The notes beneath the pieces were generated by a model. That model saw only the letters and a program-made list of their open reading frames with translations, was not told where the DNA came from and searched no databases. A DNA stretch of 64,000 bases. Source: JBAYIE01 sp041665785 (GTDB taxonomy: Bacteria > Bacteroidota > Bacteroidia > UKL13-3). Numbering within the stretch: position 1 is the first letter of the stretch; each line of letters begins with the position of its first letter. Made by a program: the position numbers and the translations under genes. The DNA is taken from the NCBI GenBank assembly GCA_041665785.1, contig JBAYIE010000017.1, forward strand, positions 26,032 through 90,031. Reading direction: 5' to 3'. Below are positions 1 through 8,360 of the stretch, in pieces.

Positions 1-2617
1 GACCTGAACCCTCGAGTTGAATGCGTTGCTGGTATGTACCGGATGAGGTTTGAATCATCAGTACATATAAACCTTTTGCCAAACCGCTAAGGTCAATTTC
101 TTTTCTTCCTTTATCTATAACCATTACACTTTTGCCGGTTGGATCATAAATCGTAATTCCATCATACGCTTGCGCCAGTGCGTCATTCATAAATAATAAT
201 CCGGTTGTTGGATTCGGATAAATCTGAAACCGAAGAGATTCATCCAGATCATTCAATCCTACCGACCAGGTTCGAAATGTTTCGAAATCACTCCATGCCG
301 AAGAATAAGGTGTTACGATGGTTCTAACCCGGTAATAGAAAGTTAAGTTTGGTTTGATATTGCTTAAAGTAACTGTATTAGTGCTTGCCTGATAAACCGG
401 ATCAAAAGAGAAAGGAGGTGAATTTCCGATCTGGTATTCGTAATACGTGGCATTCGGATTCGCGGTCCAGGTCAAAATACAGGTTACCGGCGACCGGGCT
501 TCAAAATTGTTGGGAGAAAGGTTTGTCGGAGGCAACAGTTGATCCAGCGTAGTAAAGTTAAATGTGTTTGACCAATCTCCTGTCTTATACGTGTTGATTC
601 CGCGTACATGCCAGTAATATGTTGTTGATGGTGATAAACCAGTCAGGTAAACATAGAGATTGCTGGTATTACCGGTTATGGGTGAAAAAAATTGCGGACT
701 GGTAGATGCTTCAATATCGTATGAATTGGTATTGGCTGCTGCAAGCCAGGTCAATTGTGTCTGGCTGTAATTTTGATTGATCGCATTGTTGGCCGGCAAT
801 TGCAATACCGGAATTGCCGGCTTAGGAGGTTCAGGCATGGTGTAGAACCGGTTTTCATAGTACCAGTCTGCTGTATCTACCTTGTTGAAACAACGTACAC
901 GGAAGAAATATTTGGTATTGTAAGCCAATCCATTCAGGTTATCGAAGGAGTTGGATTGTCCCAACACATAGCGGTTGATTGGGTTTGTAAACAAAGAGTC
1001 GGTTGATACCTGATAATGGTAGCCTTTGGTTCCCGAAGGTTCTTCCCAATTGAAATAGGTTGGATTCACCGGCATATTGGTTTGGTTGTTATACGGGGTA
1101 TTGATGTAAGTAGCCATGGGAGATGTCTTGAATTTCCATACCGGGGTCCAATCTGAACTATCGTTAATGGTATTCAACTTCATTTTCCAATAATATTGTT
1201 GGTAATACATCAAGTCGGGTGAGTTTACTTTTGCCACGGATGAATTGCTATCCAAACGGATCAGGACCTGACTATCAAATGTATTTACCGTATCCAATAA
1301 AATGGTGTATCCTGTTTGATTTTTAAGTGCGGTCCATGAAAGCTCAGGTCCTGGTATTTCCAATGTACTGTTGTTGTAAGGACGAAGCAAAGGTGAAAAC
1401 GAAATGGTGGAGTAACTTTTGTAAGTCCACTCTGAAGTATCTATGCTGCTGATGATACGTGCAGCGGCATAATACCGTTTTCTAAAAAACAGATTCTTTA
1501 CTGTTTTTCTGCCATCTTTTGCAGCCATTGTATCAGCTAATAATGCCGGTGAATTAAGCGTTACAATTGTGTCCAGCATAAATTCGATTCGTGTGGCTTC
1601 TCCATTTCCATAGGCCATAAAATGAACGGAATCAACTTTCAGTAACGTGTCGGAGCCGGTTAAATAAGGATATAAAATATTGGTTGTACTTGCAGTAGAA
1701 AAATTGCTTGCCGGACACCAGTTCGAAGTGTCGTTCGCATGTATGGCTCTTACTTGTATTTTATACAATTTGCCATAATGTAAAAGGACTCTCATTGCCG
1801 TCTGCGGGTATTTGCGGGTATACAAGACTTTTAACGGTGAATCAAATTGTGAACTGGTATCGATGCGCACTTCGTATGTAATATTAGTATCGGATGTAGA
1901 TGAAGTAACAAAAGAATAAGTTGGAGTATTCCAAACAGAAATATTGGATGCCCCTGCTCCCGGGGATTGAATAGTTGGATATGCCCGTGTGGAAAATGAA
2001 TAGGCCCCTGACATGGGAATCGAATCGTTTTGATTGTAGGCATACCCTCGGATATAATGCTTCTTATTGAAATAAAGCAGTTTGGATTCAAACGGTTTGG
2101 TAGTAGGATAGATTGCACCCATATTCGCTGAATCTTTAATCAGGGTATCGATTAAAGCAGGCGAATTAAAGTCTGGAGTTGTGTCTATAAAAATGCGGGT
2201 CATTGCACCCGAACTTTTATAATACCATGTTAGTGAAATGTAGTGCCCAACCGAATTATTGGTTGGTGATGTCATTTCAAAAGTATCAAGCGTTCTAAAA
2301 TTTCTCACACTCGACCAATTTGTAGTATCTCCGGATGTTTTGAAAATGGTTCGGGCTCTTAGATAATAACGGGTATTGAAGCGCAAGGTTTTGAAATAAA
2401 CCGCTGCAGCAACACTGCTTCCTGTTTGAAACAATGGACTGTTAAACTGCGTATTCGTGTCGAGTTGATACTCATTTAAATCCGTTAAATTATAAGACCA
2501 CTGAACCAATGTTTTTAAACGGATGTCAACTGCGTTAGTGGGTGGATAGGTAATGCTTGGTTGGGCAACTGCAAAAAAAGCTGCAACCCATAAAAAAAGG
2601 AATAAACTGAACTTCAT
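1..2617 (-). CDS. Secreted FnIII-like repeat protein with T9SS sorting domain (3' end cut off)
   Basis: Large exported protein, open for 872 codons from the ATG at 2617 to the window edge. The N-terminus is a signal peptide (hydrophobic LFLFLWVAAFFAVA, cleavage expected near residue 18 before QPSITYP). Residues ~20-790 hold about eight repeating units of roughly 95 residues resembling fibronectin type III domains; they open with similar strands (SPTNNSV, RPYNNSTLEI, TPYNNQTNMPV, LPANNAINQ, LSPNNFEA) and contain WxxxxxxxxYxxQI-type strands and a YYWxVR-type ending. From ~797, FQIYPNPTTG starts a type A T9SS C-terminal domain, so only a few residues are probably missing. Known for the family: such cargo is exported through the outer membrane and often anchored at the surface. 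Substrate is unknown; adhesion or binding is inference. Confidence 0.88.
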   Translation of the reverse strand, partial: MKFSLFLFLWVAAFFAVAQPSITYPPTNAVDIRLKTLVQWSYNLTDLNEYQLDTNTQFNSPLFQTGSSVAAAVYFKTLRFNTRYYLRARTIFKTSGDTTNWSSVRNFRTLDTFEMTSPTNNSVGHYISLTWYYKSSGAMTRIFIDTTPDFNSPALIDTLIKDSANMGAIYPTTKPFESKLLYFNKKHYIRGYAYNQNDSIPMSGAYSFSTRAYPTIQSPGAGASNISVWNTPTYSFVTSSTSDTNITYEVRIDTSSQFDSPLKVLYTRKYPQTAMRVLLHYGKLYKIQVRAIHANDTSNWCPASNFSTASTTNILYPYLTGSDTLLKVDSVHFMAYGNGEATRIEFMLDTIVTLNSPALLADTMAAKDGRKTVKNLFFRKRYYAAARIISSIDTSEWTYKSYSTISFSPLLRPYNNSTLEIPGPELSWTALKNQTGYTILLDTVNTFDSQVLIRLDSNSSVAKVNSPDLMYYQQYYWKMKLNTINDSSDWTPVWKFKTSPMATYINTPYNNQTNMPVNPTYFNWEEPSGTKGYHYQVSTDSLFTNPINRYVLGQSNSFDNLNGLAYNTKYFFRVRCFNKVDTADWYYENRFYTMPEPPKPAIPVLQLPANNAINQNYSQTQLTWLAAANTNSYDIEASTSPQFFSPITGNTSNLYVYLTGLSPSTTYYWHVRGINTYKTGDWSNTFNFTTLDQLLPPTNLSPNNFEARSPVTCILTWTANPNATYYEYQIGNSPPFSFDPVYQASTNTVTLSNIKPNLTFYYRVRTIVTPYSSAWSDFETFRTWSVGLNDLDESLRFQIYPNPTTGLLFMNDALAQAYDGITIYDPTGKSVMVIDKGRKEIDLSGLAKGLYVLMIQTSSGTYQQRIQLEGSG

Positions 2618-3241
2618 AAAAAGAGTTTGTTTGGAGGCGAAAGATATGAGATTCAAGGCGATAAAAAAAGGATTAGGCAACGCGAATGTGCGTGTGGAAT
2701 TAATTTTACATTCCTGGAAATCTCGATCTAAAGCATTAATAGATTGTCTCCATAAAACCACCATATCTTGAAGTAGTTGCAATATGAATTCAATACATTA
2801 AGCTTAATATCTGTAAGGATAACTGCATTGCTGGAGAGTCAAATGCAAAGCTGTTAAAGACATCGCCCGCTGTTATTATTGAGTTAATATACGGCCTCTT
2901 ATCCATTCATTTATTTCAAGTTTGCCAAAACACGGCTTAAAGCAAGTTATCTCACCGCCAATGAGTTGATTGAATTCTTAGCTTTAGCATGAAGACCATT
3001 CCTACACTGAAACAAAAGCGTGAAGGATAGAAGCGAAAATCCTCTGAAGAAAGCGTGGTATATTTCTCTATGACCTACATTTCTTCATACGCTTTCATCA
3101 GAGATTGCAGCGGATAGCCTGACGCCAATGCATCAAAACAAGGTGAATCCCGAAGGGTGAACCGTAGTTTTATGCAATTGGAGGCACGCCCAAAGGCTAC
3201 ATCTAAAATCCAAGTGATTTTTAATTGTTGGAGAATGTGAT
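2618..3241. other. Intergenic stretch without a supported gene
   Basis: About 620 bases between the upstream side of the FnIII-like gene and the rplI terminator. Next to 2617 the minus strand reads TATCTTTCG, a variant of the -7 box TAnnTTTG, which is a plausible promoter for the FnIII-like gene. A plus-strand reading near 2890-2991 gives an unbroken peptide ending RLKASYLTANELIEF plus a few residues and a stop, with no start codon context; it could be the decayed 3' end of a gene but I do not recognise it. Nothing else convincing is seen. Confidence 0.4.
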
Positions 3242-3271
3242 AAAAAAAGGCCACCCATTGGGCAGCCTTTC
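3242..3271 (-). terminator. Rho-independent terminator of the rpsF-rpsR-rplI operon
   Basis: On the minus strand AAAGGCTGCCC and GGGTGGCCTTT form an 11-bp stem with two G-U pairs and a short AAT loop, followed by a run of seven T. It starts about 20 bases after the rplI stop codon. Confidence 0.85.
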
Positions 3272-3291
3272 TTGGTGAGTTATGGAATAAT

Positions 3292-3732
3292 TTACTCAGC
3301 AATAACCTCTACGTTGATGTTAACAGTAACATCGCGGTGCAGGTTAACAGTTGCTTCGTAAGTTCCCAGCATTTTGATATCGCTTACTTCAATTTTGCGG
3401 CGGTCGATCTCGTATCCTTTGGCTTTAAGGGCCTGGGAAATCTGAAGCGGTGTGATAGATCCGAAGATCTTATCGTTTGCACCGGCTTTGGTACCGATTG
3501 TTAAAGTCATGCCATTCAGGTTTTCAGCCATTGTTTGCGCATCGGCTTTCAGTTTTTCGCGTCTTTTAGCGCCCTGACGGTTATTCTCTTCCATGATTTT
3601 CATGTTGGAAGCCGTAGCCATAATGGCCATACCTTTGGGAAACAGAAAGTTGTTGGCATAACCGTCTTTTACAGTTACCACATCTCCCTGGGCTCCCAGG
3701 TTCTTCATGTTTTCTTTTAAAATAATCTTCAT
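3292..3732 (-). CDS. rplI: Ribosomal protein bL9
   Basis: Component of the large ribosomal subunit that binds 23S rRNA near the L1 stalk. The 146-residue length is normal. The N-terminal domain has the usual MKIILKENMKNLGAQGDVV start and the conserved VKDGYANNFLFPKGMA block (residues ~21-36); a helix of charged residues (45-80) links to the C-terminal domain with GSITPLQI near 91-98. A clear AGGAGAG ribosome binding site lies nine bases before the ATG, unusual strength for this window. It is the last gene of the three-gene ribosomal operon and is followed by a terminator. Confidence 0.98.
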   Translation of the reverse strand: MKIILKENMKNLGAQGDVVTVKDGYANNFLFPKGMAIMATASNMKIMEENNRQGAKRREKLKADAQTMAENLNGMTLTIGTKAGANDKIFGSITPLQISQALKAKGYEIDRRKIEVSDIKMLGTYEATVNLHRDVTVNINVEVIAE

Positions 3733-3748
3733 GTGTTCTTCTCTCCTG

Positions 3749-4027
3749 TTATTTTAATTGATCAGCAACATAAGGTAAAATGGCCAGGTGGCGTGCCCGC
3801 GATATTGCCTGCGATACTTTGCGCTGGTATTTCAACGAAGTTCCGGTGATACGGCGAGGCAGAATTTTGCCTTGCTCATTCACAAACTTCAATAAGAAGT
3901 TGCCATCCTTGTAATCGATGTACTTGATTCCGGCTTTCTTAAAGCGGCAGTACTTCTTTTTTTGTGGTGCTTCAGGTGTTGTGTTAAACACCATAGCAGG
4001 ATTTGTTTGTCTTTGTGGTTTTGCCAT
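3749..4027 (-). CDS. rpsR: Ribosomal protein bS18
   Basis: Small-subunit ribosomal protein that pairs with bS6 on the platform. Ninety-two residues; the core is typical: KKKYCRFKKAGIKYIDYKD (24-42), ILPRRITGTSLKYQRKVSQ (55-73) and AISRARHLAILPY (74-86). The gene sits between rpsF and rplI, two bases after rpsF and 16 before rplI, the standard bacterial order without priB or ssb inserted. Confidence 0.98.
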   Translation of the reverse strand: MAKPQRQTNPAMVFNTTPEAPQKKKYCRFKKAGIKYIDYKDGNFLLKFVNEQGKILPRRITGTSLKYQRKVSQAISRARHLAILPYVADQLK

Positions 4028-4029
4028 GA

Positions 4030-4431
4030 TTACTTACCCTCCTGTGGTTTTTCTTTTTTGCTTTGATTGAACTCGCCATTGCGTTTGCGCTGGTTGTAAA
4101 TAACTGCATGTTTGTCTAATACAGTTGTAAGATAACGCATGATTCTTTCGTCGCGACGGAATGCTAGTTCGAAGGTTTGGATAAACTCAGGATTGGCTTT
4201 GTATTCAAAGATATGATAGAACCCGGTCGTTTTCTTTTCGATCGGATACGCCAATTTAGTTAATCCCCAATTTTCTTCATGAACCAGCTCTCCACCGTTT
4301 TCCTTAATCATGTTACGGTACTTGGAGAGTGCATCTTTCAGCATCTCCTCAGAGAGTACGGGTGTGAAAATAATCACAGATTCATAGTCGTTTAAGACAA
4401 CTTTTTCTTTCGTTTTTGTTTTAGCTGCCAT
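4030..4431 (-). CDS. rpsF: Ribosomal protein bS6
   Basis: Small-subunit protein, partner of bS18. The 133-residue protein has the ferredoxin-like S6 fold: NDYESVIIFTPVLSEEML (14-31), ENWGLTKLAYPIEKKTTG (53-70) and FRRDERIMRYLTTVLDKHA (90-108). Both ends are extended by lysine-rich tails (MAAKTKTKEK and QSKKEKPQEGK), common in Bacteroidota. First gene of the operon; a near-consensus promoter lies 26-56 bases upstream. Confidence 0.98.
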   Translation of the reverse strand: MAAKTKTKEKVVLNDYESVIIFTPVLSEEMLKDALSKYRNMIKENGGELVHEENWGLTKLAYPIEKKTTGFYHIFEYKANPEFIQTFELAFRRDERIMRYLTTVLDKHAVIYNQRKRNGEFNQSKKEKPQEGK

Positions 4432-4456
4432 TTTATTGGGTTATATAAAAGGACGG

Positions 4457-4487
4457 CAAAAGTACGCCTTATTTTGGATTAATCAAA
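4457..4487 (-). promoter_or_regulatory. Bacteroidota-type promoter of rpsF-rpsR-rplI
   Basis: On the minus strand TTTG (4487-4484) is followed after 19 bases by TACTTTTG (4464-4457), matching the Bacteroidota primary sigma consensus TTTG-N19-TAnnTTTG exactly. The rpsF start codon is 25 bases beyond the -7 box. Confidence 0.85.
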
Positions 4488-4520
4488 TATTTTAAGCATT
4501 TGTGGCCTAGCAAGATAACT

Positions 4521-4556
4521 AAAAAGCCGGAGTTGAAAAGGTACTTCAACTCCGGC
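4521..4556 (-). terminator. Terminator of the hsp20 gene
   Basis: Perfect 12-bp inverted repeat GCCGGAGTTGAA / TTCAACTCCGGC with a 7-base loop, followed on the minus strand by TTTTT. It lies 26 bases after the hsp20 stop. Confidence 0.9.
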
Positions 4557-4581
4557 CTGGATTAAGCCATGGAGACTGCAA

Positions 4582-5031
4582 TTAGCGAATCTCGATGTTG
4601 GTTTTGCTGGCTTTTACCTCCATTTTGGGTAATTCGATTTTCAATACTCCATCAGTCAATCCGGCTACCAGTCCTTCTTTATTGATTTCTTCGGGCAAAG
4701 TAAACGAACGGGAAAAAGCTCCGTAAAAGTTTTCAACCGTATGGTATTTGGCTTCCTTGCTCTCTTTGTTGAACTTACGTTCTCCGCTGATCGTCAATAC
4801 ATCGCCATCGATATCTACTTTTACATTTTCCTTCTTCAATCCTGGCAAGGCAACGTGAATTTCAAACTGTTTTTCGTTTTCAACTACATCAACGCGAGGC
4901 GTGAAGTAAACATTGCGCTCGAATTTGCCAACTGAATCGTTGAAGAAATTGTCGAATGCACTCATTACATGTGAAGGCAATACTGAATCCCTCAGTATCT
5001 CTCTTCCGGGTCTAAATTTTATCAGGGTCAT
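4582..5031 (-). CDS. Small heat shock protein, Hsp20/alpha-crystallin family
   Basis: ATP-independent holdase that binds unfolding proteins and passes them to other chaperones. The 149-residue protein has a variable N-terminus, an alpha-crystallin domain at ~43-140 (PRVDVVENEKQFEIHVALPG to LTDGVLKIELPK) and the C-terminal I-x-I motif (IEI, near 146-148) that drives oligomer assembly. Length and motifs are normal. It stands alone with its own terminator. No Shine-Dalgarno is visible, and a hairpin lies immediately before the start codon (see separate entry), which suggests regulation at the RNA or operator level. Confidence 0.96.
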   Translation of the reverse strand: MTLIKFRPGREILRDSVLPSHVMSAFDNFFNDSVGKFERNVYFTPRVDVVENEKQFEIHVALPGLKKENVKVDIDGDVLTISGERKFNKESKEAKYHTVENFYGAFSRSFTLPEEINKEGLVAGLTDGVLKIELPKMEVKASKTNIEIR

Positions 5032-5033
5032 AT

Positions 5034-5055
5034 GCGTTATTTTTTGATATAACGC
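5034..5055 (-). promoter_or_regulatory. Inverted repeat immediately upstream of the hsp20 start codon
   Basis: GCGTTAT (5034-5040) and ATAACGC (5049-5055) form a perfect 7-bp inverted repeat with an 8-base A-rich loop; on the minus strand it ends two bases before the ATG. In RNA it would cover the initiation region, as RNA thermometers do; as DNA it could be a repressor site. Function is inference. Confidence 0.45.
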
Positions 5056-5142
5056 TATTGTTCAAAATACATTCCAGAGCAAAAACCAGGTCATTATGTC
5101 TATTTTTGGATGATTTTTGCGTAAAGAATTCAATAAAACAAG

Positions 5143-6516
5143 TCAATTCGTCTTGTTTATTACTCTGATTAAACGGGTATTGATCTTTTCTAACCATTCT
5201 TCATAAAGCACAGGTTCGGGGTTTGCTTGTTTCACCCCATTCTTTTGGTTTCTAAACAATTCCCGCCATTCTGGATTTGGAGGGGGGATATAATTTCCTG
5301 AGGGTAATTCTTCGTACAGATTATTGATATTCCCTTTGTAATCAAATTGGTGGTGGGCAATATCTTTTTCAACACTTATCATTTCATTCATCAAAACAGT
5401 TCCATAGAGGCAGGAAACAACGATACACTGAGCTTCAATCCGCATATAACGCGACTCATACACATCGTCGTATTCAATTTTCTTGAACCGGGTGATATAG
5501 GAATATGTATCTGTGTAAGGATTGGGGATATTTTCGGTGAAGGATTCATAAGCAATTTGCTTTTCGCTTACGCGCGGACCTACAGAATCTATCATAGGCA
5601 AAATACGTATAAGTATCAGGTAATGCATACCGGCACTTTTACCCGCCTGCACTGCATCTGAATCGGATCTTACCGCATTCCATCCGCGCGATTCCAGGGT
5701 CTTTTTTAAATTTGTAAATCCGGTAAAGCTTACGAATCCGGTAGCAGATGAACGCAATCTGGATAAGAGCTGATCACTCACATCTTCGGCTTTTATACGC
5801 TTATCAGTCGGGCCTATCCATATTCCGTATTGCCGGGTTGCTTTATCAAAAGAAGCTTGTTTTAATCTGCGTGTATCCTGAAAATCTGAATCAATATTGA
5901 ATATCTTGGAGAATAAACGGTAAGCTTCATTGTAACGACCCTGCTCATAATGGACCATAGCCTGGTTATACATGGGTTCAAGAATGGTGTTCATACGCAA
6001 CACAGAAACATGACGATAAGCAGAGTCGATCACACCCAGTTGTTGCAGTTTCTTTTCAGCAATATCAAATTTCTTCCGGTTGATTAAATCAATGGCTTCA
6101 TCAAACAAGGTTCCGGAATAATCACGTAATACATCTTTGTAAATTTCATCGTATTCTTCCGGCCATTGCAGCATCACTCCCACACTACCGGCATTCGCAT
6201 TAAACTGTTGAGCATACTGGTATTGTTTTACAGCCTGCTCCAGTTGATTTTCAAGTACATTTTTACGAAAAACCCCGAACTTGTTATCCAGAACATGTTG
6301 GGCAGAGAGCTTCAACCCTTCTTTGGCAGCCGGATACCCGGGTTTGCGCAGCAAGGCATTGTAATAATATCCCGTAGCTTCGTCGTAATAACCTGAAAGA
6401 TACAACTTATCTCCTGTTTTGGTCAGCTTCTTGGCAGGATTGCAAGCAGTTAAGAGCAAGGTTAAAACCAAAATACTGCTAAAAACGAAATGGAAACGGA
6501 TTGAAATTTGTTTCAT
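5143..6516 (-). CDS. Lipoprotein with TPR-like helical repeats, unknown function
   Basis: Exported lipoprotein of 457 residues. The ATG at 6516 is chosen because it starts a lipoprotein signal (LVLTLLLTAC, lipidated Cys25) and lies one base after the argS stop codon; a longer reading would start inside argS. The first ~200 residues contain TPR-like helix pairs (GYYDEATGYYYNALLRKPGY, QGRYNEAYRLFSKIFNIDS); the C-terminal half is a mixed domain with paired Tyr and charged residues that I do not recognise. Likely cotranscribed with argS. Cell-envelope location is well supported, the role is not. Confidence 0.88.
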   Translation of the reverse strand: MKQISIRFHFVFSSILVLTLLLTACNPAKKLTKTGDKLYLSGYYDEATGYYYNALLRKPGYPAAKEGLKLSAQHVLDNKFGVFRKNVLENQLEQAVKQYQYAQQFNANAGSVGVMLQWPEEYDEIYKDVLRDYSGTLFDEAIDLINRKKFDIAEKKLQQLGVIDSAYRHVSVLRMNTILEPMYNQAMVHYEQGRYNEAYRLFSKIFNIDSDFQDTRRLKQASFDKATRQYGIWIGPTDKRIKAEDVSDQLLSRLRSSATGFVSFTGFTNLKKTLESRGWNAVRSDSDAVQAGKSAGMHYLILIRILPMIDSVGPRVSEKQIAYESFTENIPNPYTDTYSYITRFKKIEYDDVYESRYMRIEAQCIVVSCLYGTVLMNEMISVEKDIAHHQFDYKGNINNLYEELPSGNYIPPPNPEWRELFRNQKNGVKQANPEPVLYEEWLEKINTRLIRVINKTN

Positions 6517-6517
6517 G

Positions 6518-8290
6518 TTACATGCGATTGGGTACCTGAATGCCCAGTAACCCAAATCCAGAACGAATGGTATGTCCGGTTAGTGTAGCCAGTTGCAAAC
6601 GAAATGCTCTTTTAGCTTCATCAGATTCCTTGAGAATGGAAATCTCGTGGTAAAACTGACTGAACGTTTTTGCAACTTCATACACCTGATTGGCTATCAA
6701 ACCCGGACTCATCTCCTCGCCGGCATCAGCTATCACCTGCGGATATTGATGCAAAGTTTTAATCAGTTTTATTTCCAATGGCAGCAAAGTTTCAGGCATT
6801 ACGTTCTTTTCTATATCACCGGTTTGTGCATTGCGTAAAATAGAACTTATCCGGGCATAGGTATATTGAATAAACGGACCGGTGTTGCCATGAAAATCAA
6901 TGGATTCGGCCGGATTGAACAACATTTTCTTTCGCGGCTCCACTTTTAATAGATAATATTTTAAAGCCCCCATGCCAATGGTATGGTATAATTCAGACAA
7001 TTCTGTTTCCGACAAGCCTTCGGTCTTACCCAATGCCTTGGTTGTTTCTTCAGCCGTCTGAATCATTTCCGCAATCAAATCATCAGCGTCTACCACTGTG
7101 CCTTCACGGCTCTTCATTTTACCGTGTGGCAATTCTACCATGCCGTAACTGAGGTGGTAAATGCCATCGGCATAGGGTTTACCGAGTTTCTGACAAATCA
7201 ACTTCAATACTTTGAAATGGTAATCCTGTTCGTTGCCCACCACATAAACGCTGCGATCGTATGCAAAATCTTCGTATTTAAGTTCGGCGGTTCCTATATC
7301 TTGCGTTATGTATACCGATGTTCCATCAGCGCGTAACAACAATTTCTGATCAAGGCCATCTGCAGTCAGATCAACCCAAACGGAACCATCATCCTTTTGA
7401 TAAAACACCTTTTTGTCCATGCCTTCCTGCACTTTAGCCTTGCCAAGCAAATACGTATCACTCTCGTAATACGTCTTATCAAAACATACTCCGAGGTTTT
7501 TGTAGGAGATGGCAAATCCATCGTAAACCCAACTGTTCATCATGCTCCAGATGGATTTCACTTCATCATCTCCCGCCTCCCATTTACGCAACATCTCCTG
7601 AGCTTCCTGCATGAGGGGTGCTTGTTTTTCTGCTTCCTCCTCAGGAATTCCCTTTTCGATGAGTTGTTTTACTTCAACCTTCCATTGTTTATCAAATTCT
7701 ACATAATATTTCCCAACCAGATGATCTCCTTTTAACCCGGAAGATTCAGGTGTTTCATGATTGCCAAACTTTATCCATGCCAGCATACTTTTGCAGATAT
7801 GAATACCGCGGTCGTTCACCAGGTTACACATTTTTACTTCGTTGCCATTGGCTTGCAAAATGCGTGCAACCGAATATCCTAACAGGTTATTGCGGATATG
7901 CCCGAGATGCAGGGGTTTATTGGTATTGGGCGACGAATATTCAACCCAGATTTTTTTACCGGTCAGTGTCTTGGAATATCCAAAATGCTCATCTGCATGA
8001 TGGCTGTGGATATACTGTATCCAATAAGAGGGATGGACACTGAGATTTAAAAAGCCCTTTACCACATTATACGACAAGAGTTCCTTCATCTGTTGGATCA
8101 GGAAATCCCCGATTTCTTTGGCTGTTTGTTCAGGACCTTTTTTGCTTTGTTTCAGGTAAGGGAAAACAACAAAGGTAAAATCGCCTTCAAAATCATCTTT
8201 CGTTGGTTCGGTTATAATATTAGCATTGCTCACTCCGTAGAGCGAATTCAGTGCCGATGTAAGCTGGGTTCTGATCAGTTGTTCTATCAT
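6518..8290 (-). CDS. argS: Arginine--tRNA ligase
   Basis: Class I aminoacyl-tRNA synthetase that charges tRNA-Arg; two tRNA-Arg genes lie in this window. The HIGH motif appears as HLGH in NKPLHLGHIRNNLLG (near 125), the KMSKS loop as KMKSR in HGKMKSREGTVV (near 378), and the C-terminal anticodon-binding DALR domain ends ...GFGLLGIQVPNRM. I choose the ATG at 8290 (590 residues, MIEQLIRTQL) rather than the GTG 15 bases upstream because the N-terminal domain normally begins at this helix. The stop is followed directly by the lipoprotein gene. Confidence 0.97.
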   Translation of the reverse strand: MIEQLIRTQLTSALNSLYGVSNANIITEPTKDDFEGDFTFVVFPYLKQSKKGPEQTAKEIGDFLIQQMKELLSYNVVKGFLNLSVHPSYWIQYIHSHHADEHFGYSKTLTGKKIWVEYSSPNTNKPLHLGHIRNNLLGYSVARILQANGNEVKMCNLVNDRGIHICKSMLAWIKFGNHETPESSGLKGDHLVGKYYVEFDKQWKVEVKQLIEKGIPEEEAEKQAPLMQEAQEMLRKWEAGDDEVKSIWSMMNSWVYDGFAISYKNLGVCFDKTYYESDTYLLGKAKVQEGMDKKVFYQKDDGSVWVDLTADGLDQKLLLRADGTSVYITQDIGTAELKYEDFAYDRSVYVVGNEQDYHFKVLKLICQKLGKPYADGIYHLSYGMVELPHGKMKSREGTVVDADDLIAEMIQTAEETTKALGKTEGLSETELSELYHTIGMGALKYYLLKVEPRKKMLFNPAESIDFHGNTGPFIQYTYARISSILRNAQTGDIEKNVMPETLLPLEIKLIKTLHQYPQVIADAGEEMSPGLIANQVYEVAKTFSQFYHEISILKESDEAKRAFRLQLATLTGHTIRSGFGLLGIQVPNRM

Positions 8291-8360
8291 GATGACGGGG
8301 GCCACAAATATAGGATGAGTAACAATATTCTCCGACCTTTTCTTAGTTTTGAGTTATCCC

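Noticed and set aside
1..2117. Open frames at 755-1006 (+) and 1831-2118 (-) inside the FnIII-like gene
   Set aside because: They lie in other frames of a convincing large coding region with signal peptide and T9SS tail.
2800..3060. Pseudogene remnant upstream of the FnIII-like gene
   Set aside because: One short peptide-like reading is not enough; no homologue is recognised and several stops interrupt it on both sides.
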